The translations under genes and the position numbers were made by a program. A stretch of 64,000 nt of DNA from Glebionis coronaria (Eukaryota; Streptophyta; Magnoliopsida; Asterales; Asteraceae): NCBI GenBank assembly GCA_025667525.1, contig CM046878.1, positions 96,177,237 through 96,241,236 on the forward strand. The letters are read 5' to 3'. Shown piece by piece: positions 47,001 through 58,600 of the stretch (the first letter of the stretch is position 1; every line of letters begins with the position of its first letter). The notes under the pieces were generated by a model that worked only from the letters and a program-made list of their open reading frames with translations, had not been told where the DNA came from and searched no databases.

Positions 47001-47086
47001 ACTTAAGAGTAATAGATATTTTGGAATACTGAAAGATCGAGTGTGGATGGATGGGTTTAGACTCAGCAGACGAGAAAGGCTGCGGG

Positions 47087-47094
47087 TTTATATA
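47087..47094 (-). promoter_or_regulatory. TATA box of PMEI-4
   Basis: Minus-strand TATATAAA about 87 nt upstream of the ATG, aligned with the PMEI-1 TATA box. Confidence 0.7.
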
Positions 47095-47522
47095 CTCTTT
47101 AAAATGGTTGTAATCTACCCTCACGCATGCAGTTTGATCAAGGGCACAGTCTTACTGAAATATAATAACATGATCTATATCACCTGTAGTCACATGCTTT
47201 TCTGTAAATCTATCTTTAAATATAAACTTATTCATGAAAACATTTAGCCCGATAGCCTTAAATGAAGCACATTATCTATGAAGATGGTTTATGCTAATCA
47301 ATTACATATCAACTGTCATTGCATTCGAATGCCAAACATTCATATTTCTATACAGAAAGCATAAACATATATATAGTAGCTTTTGGGAAGAAATAATAAG
47401 ATGTGAGTTCAGAAAAAAATACGTGATTGGTGATGTAAAGTAAGTATATATTATAGTTAAAGCAGCTGGTTCACGAGTTAGTGTGAGAACAATAGAAAAA
47501 ACTACACGTATATAACATAGAG

Positions 47523-47897
47523 TGTTGGGAAACACACGGGGCCTTTTAGGCTAATACTAGAGGAAGCGATAAGTTTTAGGAATGTAGGTTTATTGCTTGA
47601 ACTTTTCTTGGTACTTCTTAGTTCAAGTTACAAGTGCTTATATGACCACCTATTTATACTACTCCATGGAAGTTTCTAGATACAAGATATTTCCATGGAT
47701 ACTTCTACATCATCTTCATAATTCTTATCTAATCTAGATAAGTTTATCTAGATATTTCTTACTTAATATCTTTTCATACTTATCTAAATGTTTCTACACA
47801 TTTCCATAGATATTTTCTATGGTTCTTTCTTCGACCTTCTAGAAGCTTCCTGTATGAACTCGACTTTCAGCGACCAAATCAAGTTTACGATCTAACA
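47523..47897 (-). repeat. Copia-2 3' LTR
   Basis: 375 bp. Contains one extra A (GGAATGTAGG) relative to the other LTR (GGATGTAGG). The pol stop codon at 47885-47887 lies inside its first bases. Confidence 0.95.
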
Positions 47898-50800
47898 CCC
47901 CCCTTTAAACTTGATTTCCCGACTCCAAGCATCATCCTTTGTCTTGAGAAATCTCGCTCGTTGAGCGCCTTAGTAAAGATATCTGCAACTTGATCTTCAG
48001 ACTTCGTATGTATCACTCGGACATCCTTCCTTGCAATGCATTCTCGAATAAAGTGATACCGAGTGTTTATATGCTTGCTTCGATCATGGTAGACTGGATT
48101 TTTCGCTAAGTCGATTGCTGACTTGTTGTCTACGTAGATCTTGGTTGCATCTTCTTGCTCCATGTGTAGCTCTTTCAGCATAGTTCTGAGCCATATTGCG
48201 TGACATACACATGATGTCGCGGCTACGTATTCTGCTTCACAGCTGGACAAGGTAACAATAGGTTGCTTCTTTGAAGACCATGTAAATGCATTGTTACCTA
48301 GGAAGAACATGAATCCTGATGTACTTCTTCCATCGTCTTTGTTTCCAGCCCAGTCACTGTCGCTATATCCGACTAGCTTGAAGTCTTCACTTCTTGAATA
48401 AAACATACCATAGTCTATGGTACCTTTGATATAACGGAGGATCCTCTTGGCAATCTCCACATGTTTTGTCGTAGGTTCTTCCATGAACCGACTAATCAAT
48501 CCTACTGCATAGAGTATGTCGGGTCTTGTACACGTCAAGTAGCGCAAACTTCCAACAAGACTCTTGAATAGAGTTGGATTTACCGCTTCTCCTCCGTCAT
48601 GCTTAGAAGGCTTTGCCTTATGTTCAATGGGGGTGACCACAGGATTGCACTTTTCCATCCCGAACCTCTTTAGTATCTCCTTGGCATATCTTTCTTGACA
48701 AATGAATATTCCTTCATCTGTTTGCTTCACTTCGATGCCAAGATAGTAAGACATAAGTCCTATGTCTGTCATCTCGAACTCTCTCGTCATTGACTTCTTG
48801 AGCTCGTCCATCATACTTTGGGAGTTTCCTGTGAATATCAAATCATCCACATACAAACAGGCTAGCAATATACCTCCATTTTCAAACTTCACGTAAAGTG
48901 CGTATTCACTTAAGCACTTTGTAAAACCATGCCCTTGGAAATACTTGTCGATTCTAGTATTCCAAGCTCGGGGTGCCTGCTTTAGTCCGTATAAGGCCTT
49001 CTTCAACTTTAAAACTTTACCTTCTTGCCCTTTGGCAACATATCCTTCCGGTTGCTCCACATAAACTTCTTCTTCTAGAACTCCATTTAGGAATGCTGAC
49101 TTCACGTCCATTTGGTGAATTTTCCACCTATACTGAGCAGCAATAGAAATAATCATTCTTATAGTTTCTAAGCGAGCAACAGGGGCAAATACCTCTTCAT
49201 AGTCTATCCCATGCTTCTGCTTGTAGCCTTTGACCACAACTCTTGCCTTGTACTTCTCCACTTCGCCTTTGGCGTTCTTCTTGGCCTTGTATACCCACTT
49301 GAGTGGAATAACCTTTTGGCCTTTTGGAAGGATGGTCAACTCCCACGTGTCATTCTTTTGTATGGAATTTATCTCCTCGTCCATGGCTTGTCTCCATTTC
49401 TTGCTTTTCACGGCCTCTTCAAAGCATAAAGGTTCACAGTCAGCGTATAAACAGAGAAGGGGTATCTTTTCAGTTACCTCGTAGAGCTCCTGTAAGCTTC
49501 TTGTCTTTGGCTCTCCTTCACTTGAACTTGCAGGCGAGCCTTGGGTTGGACTTGGAGCTGGACTTTCAGGTTGCTGAACTTCATCTCTTAATTCACTTGT
49601 CTCTTCTTCATTAGTCATGGGAAGAAAGTCGTACCTTTCGTTTTCCTTGACGCTCCAATCCCACGATCCTTCTTCATCGAACTCCACGTCTCTGCTCACT
49701 ACTACCTTCCTTGTGATCGGGTTATAGAGCTTGTATCCTTTGGACTGCTTATCATAACCCACGAACACATGCTTCTCACTTCTATCATCAAGCTTGATTC
49801 GCCTTTGGCTCGGAACGTGAACATACGCTATGCTTCCGAATATCCTTAGATGAGAGACGGTAGGCTTCGTCCCATTCCATGCTTCTTGTGGGGTCTTGTT
49901 GTCCAAACTCTTTGACGGACACCGGTTCAATAAATACACCGAGCAATCAACCGCTTCAGCCCAAAACTCTTTTGGCATCTTCTTACTTTTCAACATGCTT
50001 CGGACCATGTTGAGAATGGTTCTATTCTTTCTCTCCACCACTCCATTTTGTTGTGGGGAGTAAGGAGCCGTTAGAAATCTCCGGATCCCGTTATCCTCAC
50101 ATAATTTATTAAAATCCTTTGACAAAAATTCTCCACCTCTATCCGATCTCATGGATTTAATTTTTAGACCCTTCTCCTTTTCAATCATAGCTTTAAATTT
50201 CTTAAAAGCATCAAAGGCTTGGGATTTTTCTTTTAGAAAATAGACCCAAGTCTTTCTAGAATAATCATCAATAAAAAGCATAAAGTAGAGATTCATACCA
50301 TGAGAAGGTGGAGTAATGGGACCGCACAAATCCGTGTGAATTAGTTGTAGAGGCTCCCTAGCTCTTGACGTCGCTTCCTTTGGAAACGGACTTCTTGCCT
50401 GCTTCCCAAGAAGACATCCTTCACATACTTGATTGGGATGATCAATTTGATCTAACCCTTTCACCATTCCTTTAGAAGATAACAACTTTAAGTCACCAAA
50501 GTTTAAATGTCCGTACCTCATGTGCCAAAGCCACGACTGGTCCTTCAAGCAGCTCTTTAAGCATTTAGCTTCATCATGTTGAATGTTCAAGATGAACATC
50601 CGGTTTTTAGTCATAGGCACTTTTGCTATGAGCTTTCCTTCATGATTTCTTATCGTGACACTACGATCTTTGAAATGAATATCGTAGTTTTTCTCCAATA
50701 GTTGTCCCACACTTAAAATGTTACTTTTAAGGTTGGGCACATTGTATACATCTGAAATATACTGGTGACTTCCATCTTTAGCTCGGATAAGTATTTTACC

Positions 50801-51941
50801 TTTTCCTTTCACCGGTGCCTTTGATTCATCTCCGAAGGTGACATTGCCTTTACGTTGCTCCATCTCCACAAACAAGTCTTCTTCACCCGTCATATGGTTA
50901 CTAGCAGCGGAATCTATATGCCATGGCTCTGTCCTTTCTTCTTGTTCGCCATGTCTCGCCATTAGCAAAGTAAGCTCGTCTTCGTCATCTACCTCCACAA
51001 GATTGGCCTTTTCTTCCACTTGTCTTGAGCTAGTACACTCGCTAGCATAATGACCAAATTTTCGACAATTATAACATTGTATTTGAGACTTACCTCCTCT
51101 TTGAGATTGGTAGCCTCTTCCACGACCTCTCCTACTAGGAGACCATTGGTTCTCTTCTTCTTTATTAACATCCTCTCTTCCTCGTCCTTGTCCTCGACCT
51201 TGGAAACCACCACGACCTCGAAAAGTACCGCGTCCTCGTCCTGGCTCGCGTCCATGTAAAAAGCTCTTTTCTCTTTCTTTGAAAGAGACCTTTGAGTATA
51301 GAGCTTGCTCTAAGGGTTCTTTCCCCCTTCTTTTCTTCAACTTCTCTTCATAGGCTTGTAAAGATCCCATGAGTTGATCGACGGTCATAGAGTCGATGTC
51401 TTTTGACTCCTCTATGGCCACAACAATATAATCAAAGCTTGGTGGCAAAGAGCGAAGAATCTTTTCTATCACCCTTGTGTCAGTCAAGCTTTCACCATTT
51501 CTCTTCATCTCATTTGAAATGGTCAAGACACGAGTGAAATAATACGAAATGGATTCGGATTCCTCCATTTGGATTTTTTCGAACTCTCCTCTAAGAGTTT
51601 GAAGACGTACCTTCCTTACTTTATCGATTCCTTTGAAAGCATTTTGAAGAATCTCCCACGCTTCCTTAGAAGTGGTTGCATTTGCAACTTTCTCGAACAT
51701 CGCATCATCAAGACATTGATAGATGAGAGTAAGAGCACTTTGATCCTTCTTTCTCGCCTTCTGCAGATCTACCCTTTGGGCAGCACTCAACGAGTTTTCA
51801 TCTTTCAACCTTCTCAATCCCTTTCTCGACTATCTCCCACACATCATGTGAGCCAAGTAACGCCTTCATTCGAATACACCAACTACCATAGTTATCTTTG
51901 GTGAGACGAGGAAATTGGAACAAGTTCATTGAACTCGACAT
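47885..51941 (-). pseudogene. Copia-2 gag-pol polyprotein, one frameshift from intact
   Basis: The natural start is probably the ATG at 51941 (MSSSMNLFQFPRLTKDNYGSW), directly inside the PBS. That frame ends after 47 codons at 51798, and the remaining 1310-codon frame (47885-51817) is open to the end, so a single indel near 51800-51817 separates them. In order it has gag ([16 protein letters not shown]), an Arg/Gly-rich stretch, [18 protein letters not shown], protease [13 protein letters not shown], integrase ([42 protein letters not shown]), RT ([30 protein letters not shown]) and RNase H ([29 protein letters not shown]). All catalytic motifs are intact. It could produce most activities from an internal start. 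Confidence 0.9.
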
Positions 51942-51957
51942 CTTGATCTTCAGCGTA

Positions 51958-51969
51958 GCTCTGATACCA
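51958..51969 (-). other. Copia-2 primer-binding site
   Basis: Minus-strand TGGTATCAGAGC three bases inside the 5' LTR, complementary to initiator tRNA-Met. Confidence 0.9.
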
Positions 51970-51972
51970 GTT

Positions 51973-52346
51973 TGTTGGGAAACACACGGGGCCTTTTAGG
52001 CTAATACTAGAGGAAGCGATAAGTTTTAGGATGTAGGTTTATTGCTTGAACTTTTCTTGGTACTTCTTAGTTCAAGTTACAAGTGCTTATATGACCACCT
52101 ATTTATACTACTCCATGGAAGTTTCTAGATACAAGATATTTCCATGGATACTTCTACATCATCTTCATAATTCTTATCTAATCTAGATAAGTTTATCTAG
52201 ATATTTCTTACTTAATATCTTTTCATACTTATCTAAATGTTTCTACACATTTCCATAGATATTTTCTATGGTTCTTTCTTCGACCTTCTAGAAGCTTCCT
52301 GTATGAACTCGACTTTCAGCGACCAAATCAAGTTTACGATCTAACA
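51973..52346 (-). repeat. Copia-2 5' LTR
   Basis: 374 bp, identical to 47523-47897 except for one missing base. Confidence 0.95.
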
Positions 52347-52351
52347 TAGAG

Positions 52352-53774
52352 TAATCAAAAGTGGGCGGTGCTATACACTACTAGTCAAAGGTTCAAAGAA
52401 TAATAATAATAATAAATGTTTGATTAACAGCTGGTACTTTAGCAACTGAGAGAAGTATTGGATAAGCAATGGACATACGAGAATACTTGGAAGAGGGAAG
52501 TGTTGGCAGCTAAGCAAAGCAAACTGAAATATTATATATAGAGGGGATAAAAGCACGCGGTTTATCGACTTTTCTTGAGATGAACACAAAATCCAAAAGT
52601 CCACTTCATTTCGTTTGTCCCCCAAATCACCCAAATTGGATTTAGACAATGGTAAAGCATATGCAAATTGACATAATTTCAGGAAGTTGTAGCAGTAAAA
52701 TAGGCATAGAGTGAAGGGAACTCAATAAGGCGAATGTAAGTTTTTGAAATGTCAACACGTAAAACTCAATGATTGCAAGTGTCTAGGAGTTGTGTGCTTT
52801 TCGTAATAAAATCTAAAGCAGCTCTCGTAGATAAAAAAGGTGAATTCTAAGGATAACTATCGAGATTAGAAGATAAATGGTAACTTTTGGAGATTTAATA
52901 ATGAGAACTAAAACTTTAAATAAATACAATACAAGAGCCCATTGGACTAAATTAGTAGCACCTGAGTTGTTCAAGAAAATCACATTACCAATGAATTAAT
53001 TAATATCCCATTGCACCAGTTCGAGATCCGAGTTAGTACTTGTATACTAAAAACTGGTTCTTCCATGAAACTTGCAAAATAAAGTTTTATAAAATATAAA
53101 GCAGCTATGCTGGATACAAGTGATTAAAAAGGTGAATTATAAGGATAAATATTAAGACTAGATTGTCAAATGTGCATAACTATCCCTATTTAGGATGCTA
53201 CTGAACATGCGCAGTGTTCACTACAGCAAATATAGGGAGACTAGATTGTCAAATATTGAGACTAGATGGTCAAGCCACTAATGTGAAAACTGCATATAAG
53301 TATCTTAGTTTTTCAAGAAAATCACATTACCAATGAATTAATTAATATCCGATGGCACTAGCTCGAGAGTCGAGATCCGAGTTAGTACTTGACTACTTGC
53401 GGTATACTAAGCTCCATTGTTCTCAAGTTGACAAATACTTCCTGTTCCTTTTGCACTAATAATCGATTCTTCCATTAAACTTTGAATATAAAGTTCTAAA
53501 ATTTAAAATATAATAGGACCGGTCAGTGGAAGCAGTATTCTGCATGTCTTCCACGCATACATCTGAATATTGCATAAGTATTGAACTCAGATCGCAGAGC
53601 TTAAAATGAAAGGAATGCCCCATGGTTGGTGTCTGACAACACCATTTCCATGAGTAATTCTGTGCACGACTAAATATATGTTGTTCTTATTTCATAATCT
53701 AGCACTAAAACATCTACCTAAGTGATTCAATACCAACCTGAACACTCTATATTCATATGTTGGCATTATTATAG
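52352..53774. other. Upstream DNA of unit D and start of unit E
   Basis: Aligns with 2350-4045. Holds the conserved block at 52427-52490 and the doubled landmark segments near 52980-53045 and 53320-53400. No gene. Confidence 0.6.
52427..52490. promoter_or_regulatory. Conserved upstream block, unit D copy
   Basis: Copy of the 2443-2504 block; about 0.6 kb from PMEI-4 before the insertion of Copia-2, about 5.4 kb now. Confidence 0.4.
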
Positions 53775-53783
53775 TTTCTAGGC

Positions 53784-54427
53784 CCAAGGTAATTAAAGGC
53801 GAAAGCGACATGCCTTTTTCTAAAGCAAGAAGCGACAAAAGTGAGGGCTTCATTTAAAATTTTACCCTTTGTGCATATAATAGTGTCTAGTATGAAAAGA
53901 ATGATAAAATAAAAACATTATTATCTTAAATCTTCATTTCTAATATAAAAGACCACAGAGAAGTTCATTTAAATACTTAAAGCCTAAAGTCTACTATTTT
54001 TATTTGGAATAACCATGTAAGTTCTCATTTCCTATTTCCCCATCGTTTCCGATAACTGCTATATCATCTTCGTCTACAAGATTCTCATCGGATTAATCAT
54101 AGTGTTTCCTACTTGTAGATACCAATGCATTACTTCTTGTATAATGCCTTGGCTCATTTACACCACTAACACTAGCTACGGTACCCCAAGTTAGTGCATT
54201 TCTTCTTGTATTTAACAAAAATTAGAAGATTAGGGCCGGCTGTACAACTTCATTAGCTAAAAAATTAAAAACTAGCCTTTATAAAAAAAGCGAGCGCTTT
54301 TCAGTCAACATGGAAACATTTTTTCTCGCTCTAGTAAAAAGCCTTGCTTCTTTCAAATCAAAGCGCTTTGCGGGTGCTTCCTTCGCTTCTTCCCTTAATC
54401 GCTCGCTTTTCTCCCTTTTCACTACAC
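53784..54427. mobile_element. 644-bp insertion with 9-bp target duplication
   Basis: Flanked by the direct repeat TTTCTAGGC (53775-53783, 54428-54436). The single-copy empty site is in unit B near 4045. No ORF. Its ends share loosely inverted AGGCGAAAGCGAC / GGAGAAAAGCGAGCG-like sequence and it is rich in AAGCG/CGCTT motifs. A 9-bp duplication suits a Mutator-like non-autonomous element, but clean terminal inverted repeats are not evident, so the class is open. Confidence 0.65.
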
Positions 54428-54436
54428 TTTCTAGGC

Positions 54437-54925
54437 TGCACCGTCTATCCTACAATTAGTCAATATTGATATGGTTTCCGATTGGGTTATAAACCATTCA
54501 AAATTTCAGATTATAAATATGATAATGTCAAGTATGATGGGGATCTTAGGTTATACAACCTCCACAAAACTAGAACTTGATGAAATCATGTATTGGCCAG
54601 GGATGCTGCATCCTAAGTCCCACATACAAAATTAAAATAAAAAATACCATGTTTACAGTAAGCATCCAGAAAGTACCAGAAGTGTATATAATGTTACATC
54701 TTTATTCACTAGATATAAGTTATCACAACAAAAACTGTAAAGCTAAAAAAACCCTAAACAATGCATAAACTTTTCAACGGAAACTAAAAGTTTTTACACT
54801 GAAACCAGTAACATACACCAGTCAAAAAAGGATCCTTAAGGATACAAAAAGTTATGGCACACAATATTACAACTGGAAGATTAATCCCTTTGTTTGCTGA
54901 TAACAGACACGATAACTCTAAAGCC
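54437..54925. other. Intergenic DNA downstream of the PMEI-5 remnant
   Basis: Aligns with 4050-4510 in unit B. No gene. Confidence 0.6.
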
Positions 54926-55409
54926 TCAAGGATTATTTCTAACTTCTTTGTGCCTCACAGCGAATCCATTTAGCAAAGCTAGTGCGTTGCTTGTTGTTTG
55001 TGAGACAGAATTCATCCTTTTATTTACAGCATCCTTCACTTTTCCATTCATTGACCTATCAGAGAATCCACCGGTACAAGTGTTTTGGTGTGTAAGAGCA
55101 GAACTGACCCAAGTTTGGACATTGTTCATATGCTAAACAAAAGTCTGACCCCTAAACTGACCCATTTTTCCTAGCTCCTGAACTGACTGGGTTAGACTAA
55201 CAACACAGCTGGTCATACTTTTTACACAGTCTTTCAGGGCTTGGTACTCTCGAGATTTTTTGTTTGAGGTTCCAGCCAGTTTGGAAATGTATGCATCTGT
55301 TAACTTGGCGTTATTCAGGCTGACAGTTATGGCTGCTTTGGCTAGCTGCTGATCATTTCCTTTGATAGAAGCAGCAAAATTTGAGAGAGAGTTGACACAG
55401 AGAGCAGGG

Positions 55410-55973
55410 TGATAGACAGCAGCTTAATAATTGGATCCGAGGTCAGCCCGAACAAAGGATTTAAGAACAGCGTTACCTCTGAGATACAGAATTCACCACT
55501 CACAGATTTCGCTGGGCAAAATCCAACTTGGAGATCTCGTTACAGACACACCACGAGCTTCCAAGTTAGCTTCCAAGATCACCTCCTAATTCTGCCAAGA
55601 CTAGGATAGCAATGGAATAATAACCATCTCTAAACAAAGAGAAAAGAAATTTAGGAAAATCAACAACTGACTTTTCATTGATTAACTTTTGCCTTACATA
55701 CCAGAGAAAAAGGAAATAACCACCCACACAGCTACATTTAGGGAAAAAGTAAATAACTGCTTTGAAAATGTCAAATAAAGGAAAAATACTAAAGAAAATA
55801 AAATGACATGGAAATGACTTGACTGGGAATTAAGGTTGACTGGTATGTAGCACTGCGATTAGATGATATGTGACTGAATCAAGCTGACCCATCCTTGTCC
55901 CACTTGACTCGAATCTTGACATGAGTACGGGTCTCGTATGTTAATCGGTTCTTGAGGAGGGTTGTGCCTATCA
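55410..55973 (-). repeat. CRM-like element 3' LTR
   Basis: 564 bp; the integrase C-terminal frame continues into it and stops at 55859. Confidence 0.95.
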
Positions 55974-56978
55974 TCCTCTCCAGCTTCAATAAAGTTTGTC
56001 CTCAAACTTGGGATAGGTTCGTCCGGGTCATAGTAGGGTTGAAGATCACTCACATTGAACGTAGCTGCTGCTGCAGGTGTTCCAGGGAGATCTACCTTAT
56101 AGGCATTGTCGTTAACCTTGGTTAGGATTTTGAATGGACCTTCCCCCCCTGGGGCTAAGCTTGTTACGACGCTTGGCTGGAAACCGATCCTTTCGAAAGT
56201 GAACCCAAACTAGATCACCCGGTTGAAATAGTATGTGCTTGCGTCCCTTATCGCGGCGATACTTAATGAGTTCGTTGGACCTGGTGATCTTGTCATATAC
56301 AAGCTGATGCAAAGCCTTAATATCAGAAGCACGATCACTAGCTTCCTGATTGAATTTAGTTGATGTGTCAAGAACAGCAAGGTCTAACGGTGTCTTCGGA
56401 TTCAAACCGTAAACAACCATGAAAGGACTACTACCAGTGGTCTTGTTGGGAGCCCTATTATAAGCAAATTCAGCCTGAGGCAGCAATTCCTCCCATTGTT
56501 TTAGATTCTTACTGATAAGTGATCTAAGTAGAGACCCGAGGGTGCGGTTAGTTACCTCCGTCTGCCCATCGGTTTGGGGGTGTCTGGAAGTACTAAATTT
56601 AAGCTTAGTACCCATTTTCCTCCACAAAGTTAACCAAAAATGACTAAGAAACTTGGCGTCTCGGTCACTGACCATTGAACGGGGAATCCCATGGAGTCTA
56701 ACTATTTCTTTGAAATAGAGATTAGCTACCTGAACCGCATCATAGGTGGTATGACAAGCAATGAAATGAGCCATTTTTGAGAAACGGTCGACCACTACCA
56801 TAATAGAATCTTTCTGGCGCTGTGTTCTTGGTAAACCAATGATGAAATCAAGGCTAATGTCTTCCCACGGGGCAACAGGTACTGGCAACGGCATGTACAA
56901 GCCATGGGGAGACGAGTGACTTTTGGCTTGGTGACAAGGCAAACAACGTCTTACATAATGCTTCACGTCACGCTCCAT
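55859..56978 (-). pseudogene. CRM-like integrase region, frameshifted
   Basis: 56112-56978 holds the zinc-binding end (RRCLPCHQAKSHS) and the integrase core (LDFIIGLPRTQ, VSDRDAKFLSHFW, HPQTDGQTEVTNRT), then the frame is lost near 56145 in a run of G. The C-terminal part continues in another frame (NVSDLQPYYDPDEPIP, EDDRHNPPQEP) to a stop at 55859 inside the LTR. I cannot identify a chromodomain with confidence in that tail. Confidence 0.85.
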
Positions 56979-58600
56979 CTTGGGCCAAAAAATTGATTTT
57001 TTAACATTGTAAGAGTTTTATCAATGCCCAAATGCCCTGCTAATCCACCCTCATGCGTTTCTTTGATCAACAACAATCGAATTCTATGCCTAGGAATACA
57101 TAATCTGCTTTTCTTGAAAAGGTAGCCATTACAGATATGATATTCACCCGTAGCATGATTTTGGCAGCTAGAAAATTGTTCTCCAAAATCAGGATCAGAT
57201 TGGTAATTCTGTGGGAGTAGTTCGAGCCCAACAACTCTTGGCCATAGTGAATTAACCAATGTATATTTGCGAGATAAAGCATCAGCTCCCTTATTTAGTT
57301 TTCCTGACTTGTGCTTAATGGTGAAATGAAATGCTTGTAAATACTCCACCCACTTAGCGTGCCGTGAGCGTAATTTGTGTTGCCCTTGAATATACTTGAG
57401 TGCCTCATGATCAGAATGTAGTATGAATTCCTGGGAGATTAAATAATGTTGCCACTGATCCAAAGCTCTGACTATAGCGTAAAATTCTTTGTCATAAGTC
57501 GAGTATCGTTGCTTTGCTTCATTTAGTTTCTCGCTGAAATAGGCAATCGGTCGGCCCAATTGTGACAGAACAGCACCAATTCCCACTCCTGACGCATCAC
57601 ATTCGACCTCAAAGACTTCATCAAAACATGGAAGGGCTAAGACCGGGGTAGATGACAATTGTTTCTTGAGCTCTTCAAATGCAGCCTGCGCTTGCACGTT
57701 CCAGGCAAACTGCTTTAGCTTAGTAATTTCAGTCATGGGTGCCACGAGGGTGCTGAAATTCTTCACAAAACGTCGATAAAAGGAAGCTAGGCCATGAAAG
57801 CTTCGTACTTGCTGAATAGATCGTGGAACTGGCCAATCCCGAATAGCTTGGACCTTTCTTTCATCAACCTGAATACCCTCTGCTGACACTAAATAACCAA
57901 GAAAGGTTACTTGGGTAGTGAAAAACTCACATTTGTCTAAATTCCCATAAAGCTTTTCTTGATCTAACACCTCGAACAATTGTTGAAGGTGAGATTTGTG
58001 ATCATCTTCGGTTCTGCTAAACACGAGGATATCATCGAAATACACGACAACAAACCTGCCTAGAAAGGGTTTTAATACCTGATTCATCAAGCGCATGAAA
58101 GTACTTGGTGCGTTGGACAACCCAAAAGGCATGACGAGCCATTTATATAAGCCCTCTTTTGTTTTGAAAGCTGTCTTCCACTCATCTCCTTCATATATTC
58201 TAATCTGATGATAACCGCTCCTTAGATCGACCTTAGAAAACACGGTTGCACCATAGAGCTCATCCAACAGGTCATTGAGTCGAGGAATTGGAAAACGGTA
58301 CTTAATGGTTATCTTATTGATTGACCTGCTATCCATACACATTCGCCATTCTCCGTTCTTTTTGGGCACGAGTATAGTAGGAACTGCACACGGACTAAGT
58401 GATTCGCGTATAAGCCCCTTTTGCAATAGCCCATCAACTTGTTTCCTCATCTCGTCTGTTTCTTTGGGGTTCGAGCGATAAGCGGGTTTGTTAGGTAGAA
58501 CCGACCCGGGAATAAAGTCGATCTTGTGTTGAATGGAACGTAGGGGTGGCAACCCGGAAGGAATCTCAGCGGGGAATATATGGTTATAGGATTGTAGCAA
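56963..58600 (-). pseudogene. CRM-like reverse transcriptase and RNase H
   Basis: 545 open codons. RT landmarks are LLQKGLIRESLSPCAVPTI, VDLRSGYHQIRI, MPFGLSNAPSTFMRLMN and the intact active site VVYFDDILVFS. RNase H (VECDASGVGIGAVLSQ, FILHSDHEALKYI) follows, then the start of the integrase zinc finger (GGLAGHLGIDKTLTML). It is out of frame with gag-protease upstream (shift near 58600-58640) and with the integrase downstream (about 56970). Confidence 0.9.

Larger units (their letters stand above)
47523..52346 (-). mobile_element. Copia-2, very young LTR retrotransposon in the PMEI-4 upstream region
   Basis: 4824 bp with LTRs of 375 and 374 bp that start TGTTGGGAAAC and end GATCTAACA, target duplication TAGAG at 47518-47522 and 52347-52351, a PBS for initiator tRNA-Met and a polypurine tract. 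By eye the LTRs differ by a single inserted base. The empty site is visible in unit A near 2350. A near-intact gag-pol is on the minus strand. Confidence 0.95.

Noticed and set aside
55409..55609. Identical 66-codon ORFs at 55409-55609 and 60208-60408
   Set aside because: They are the same stretch of the two CRM-like LTRs; duplication is due to the LTRs, not a gene family.
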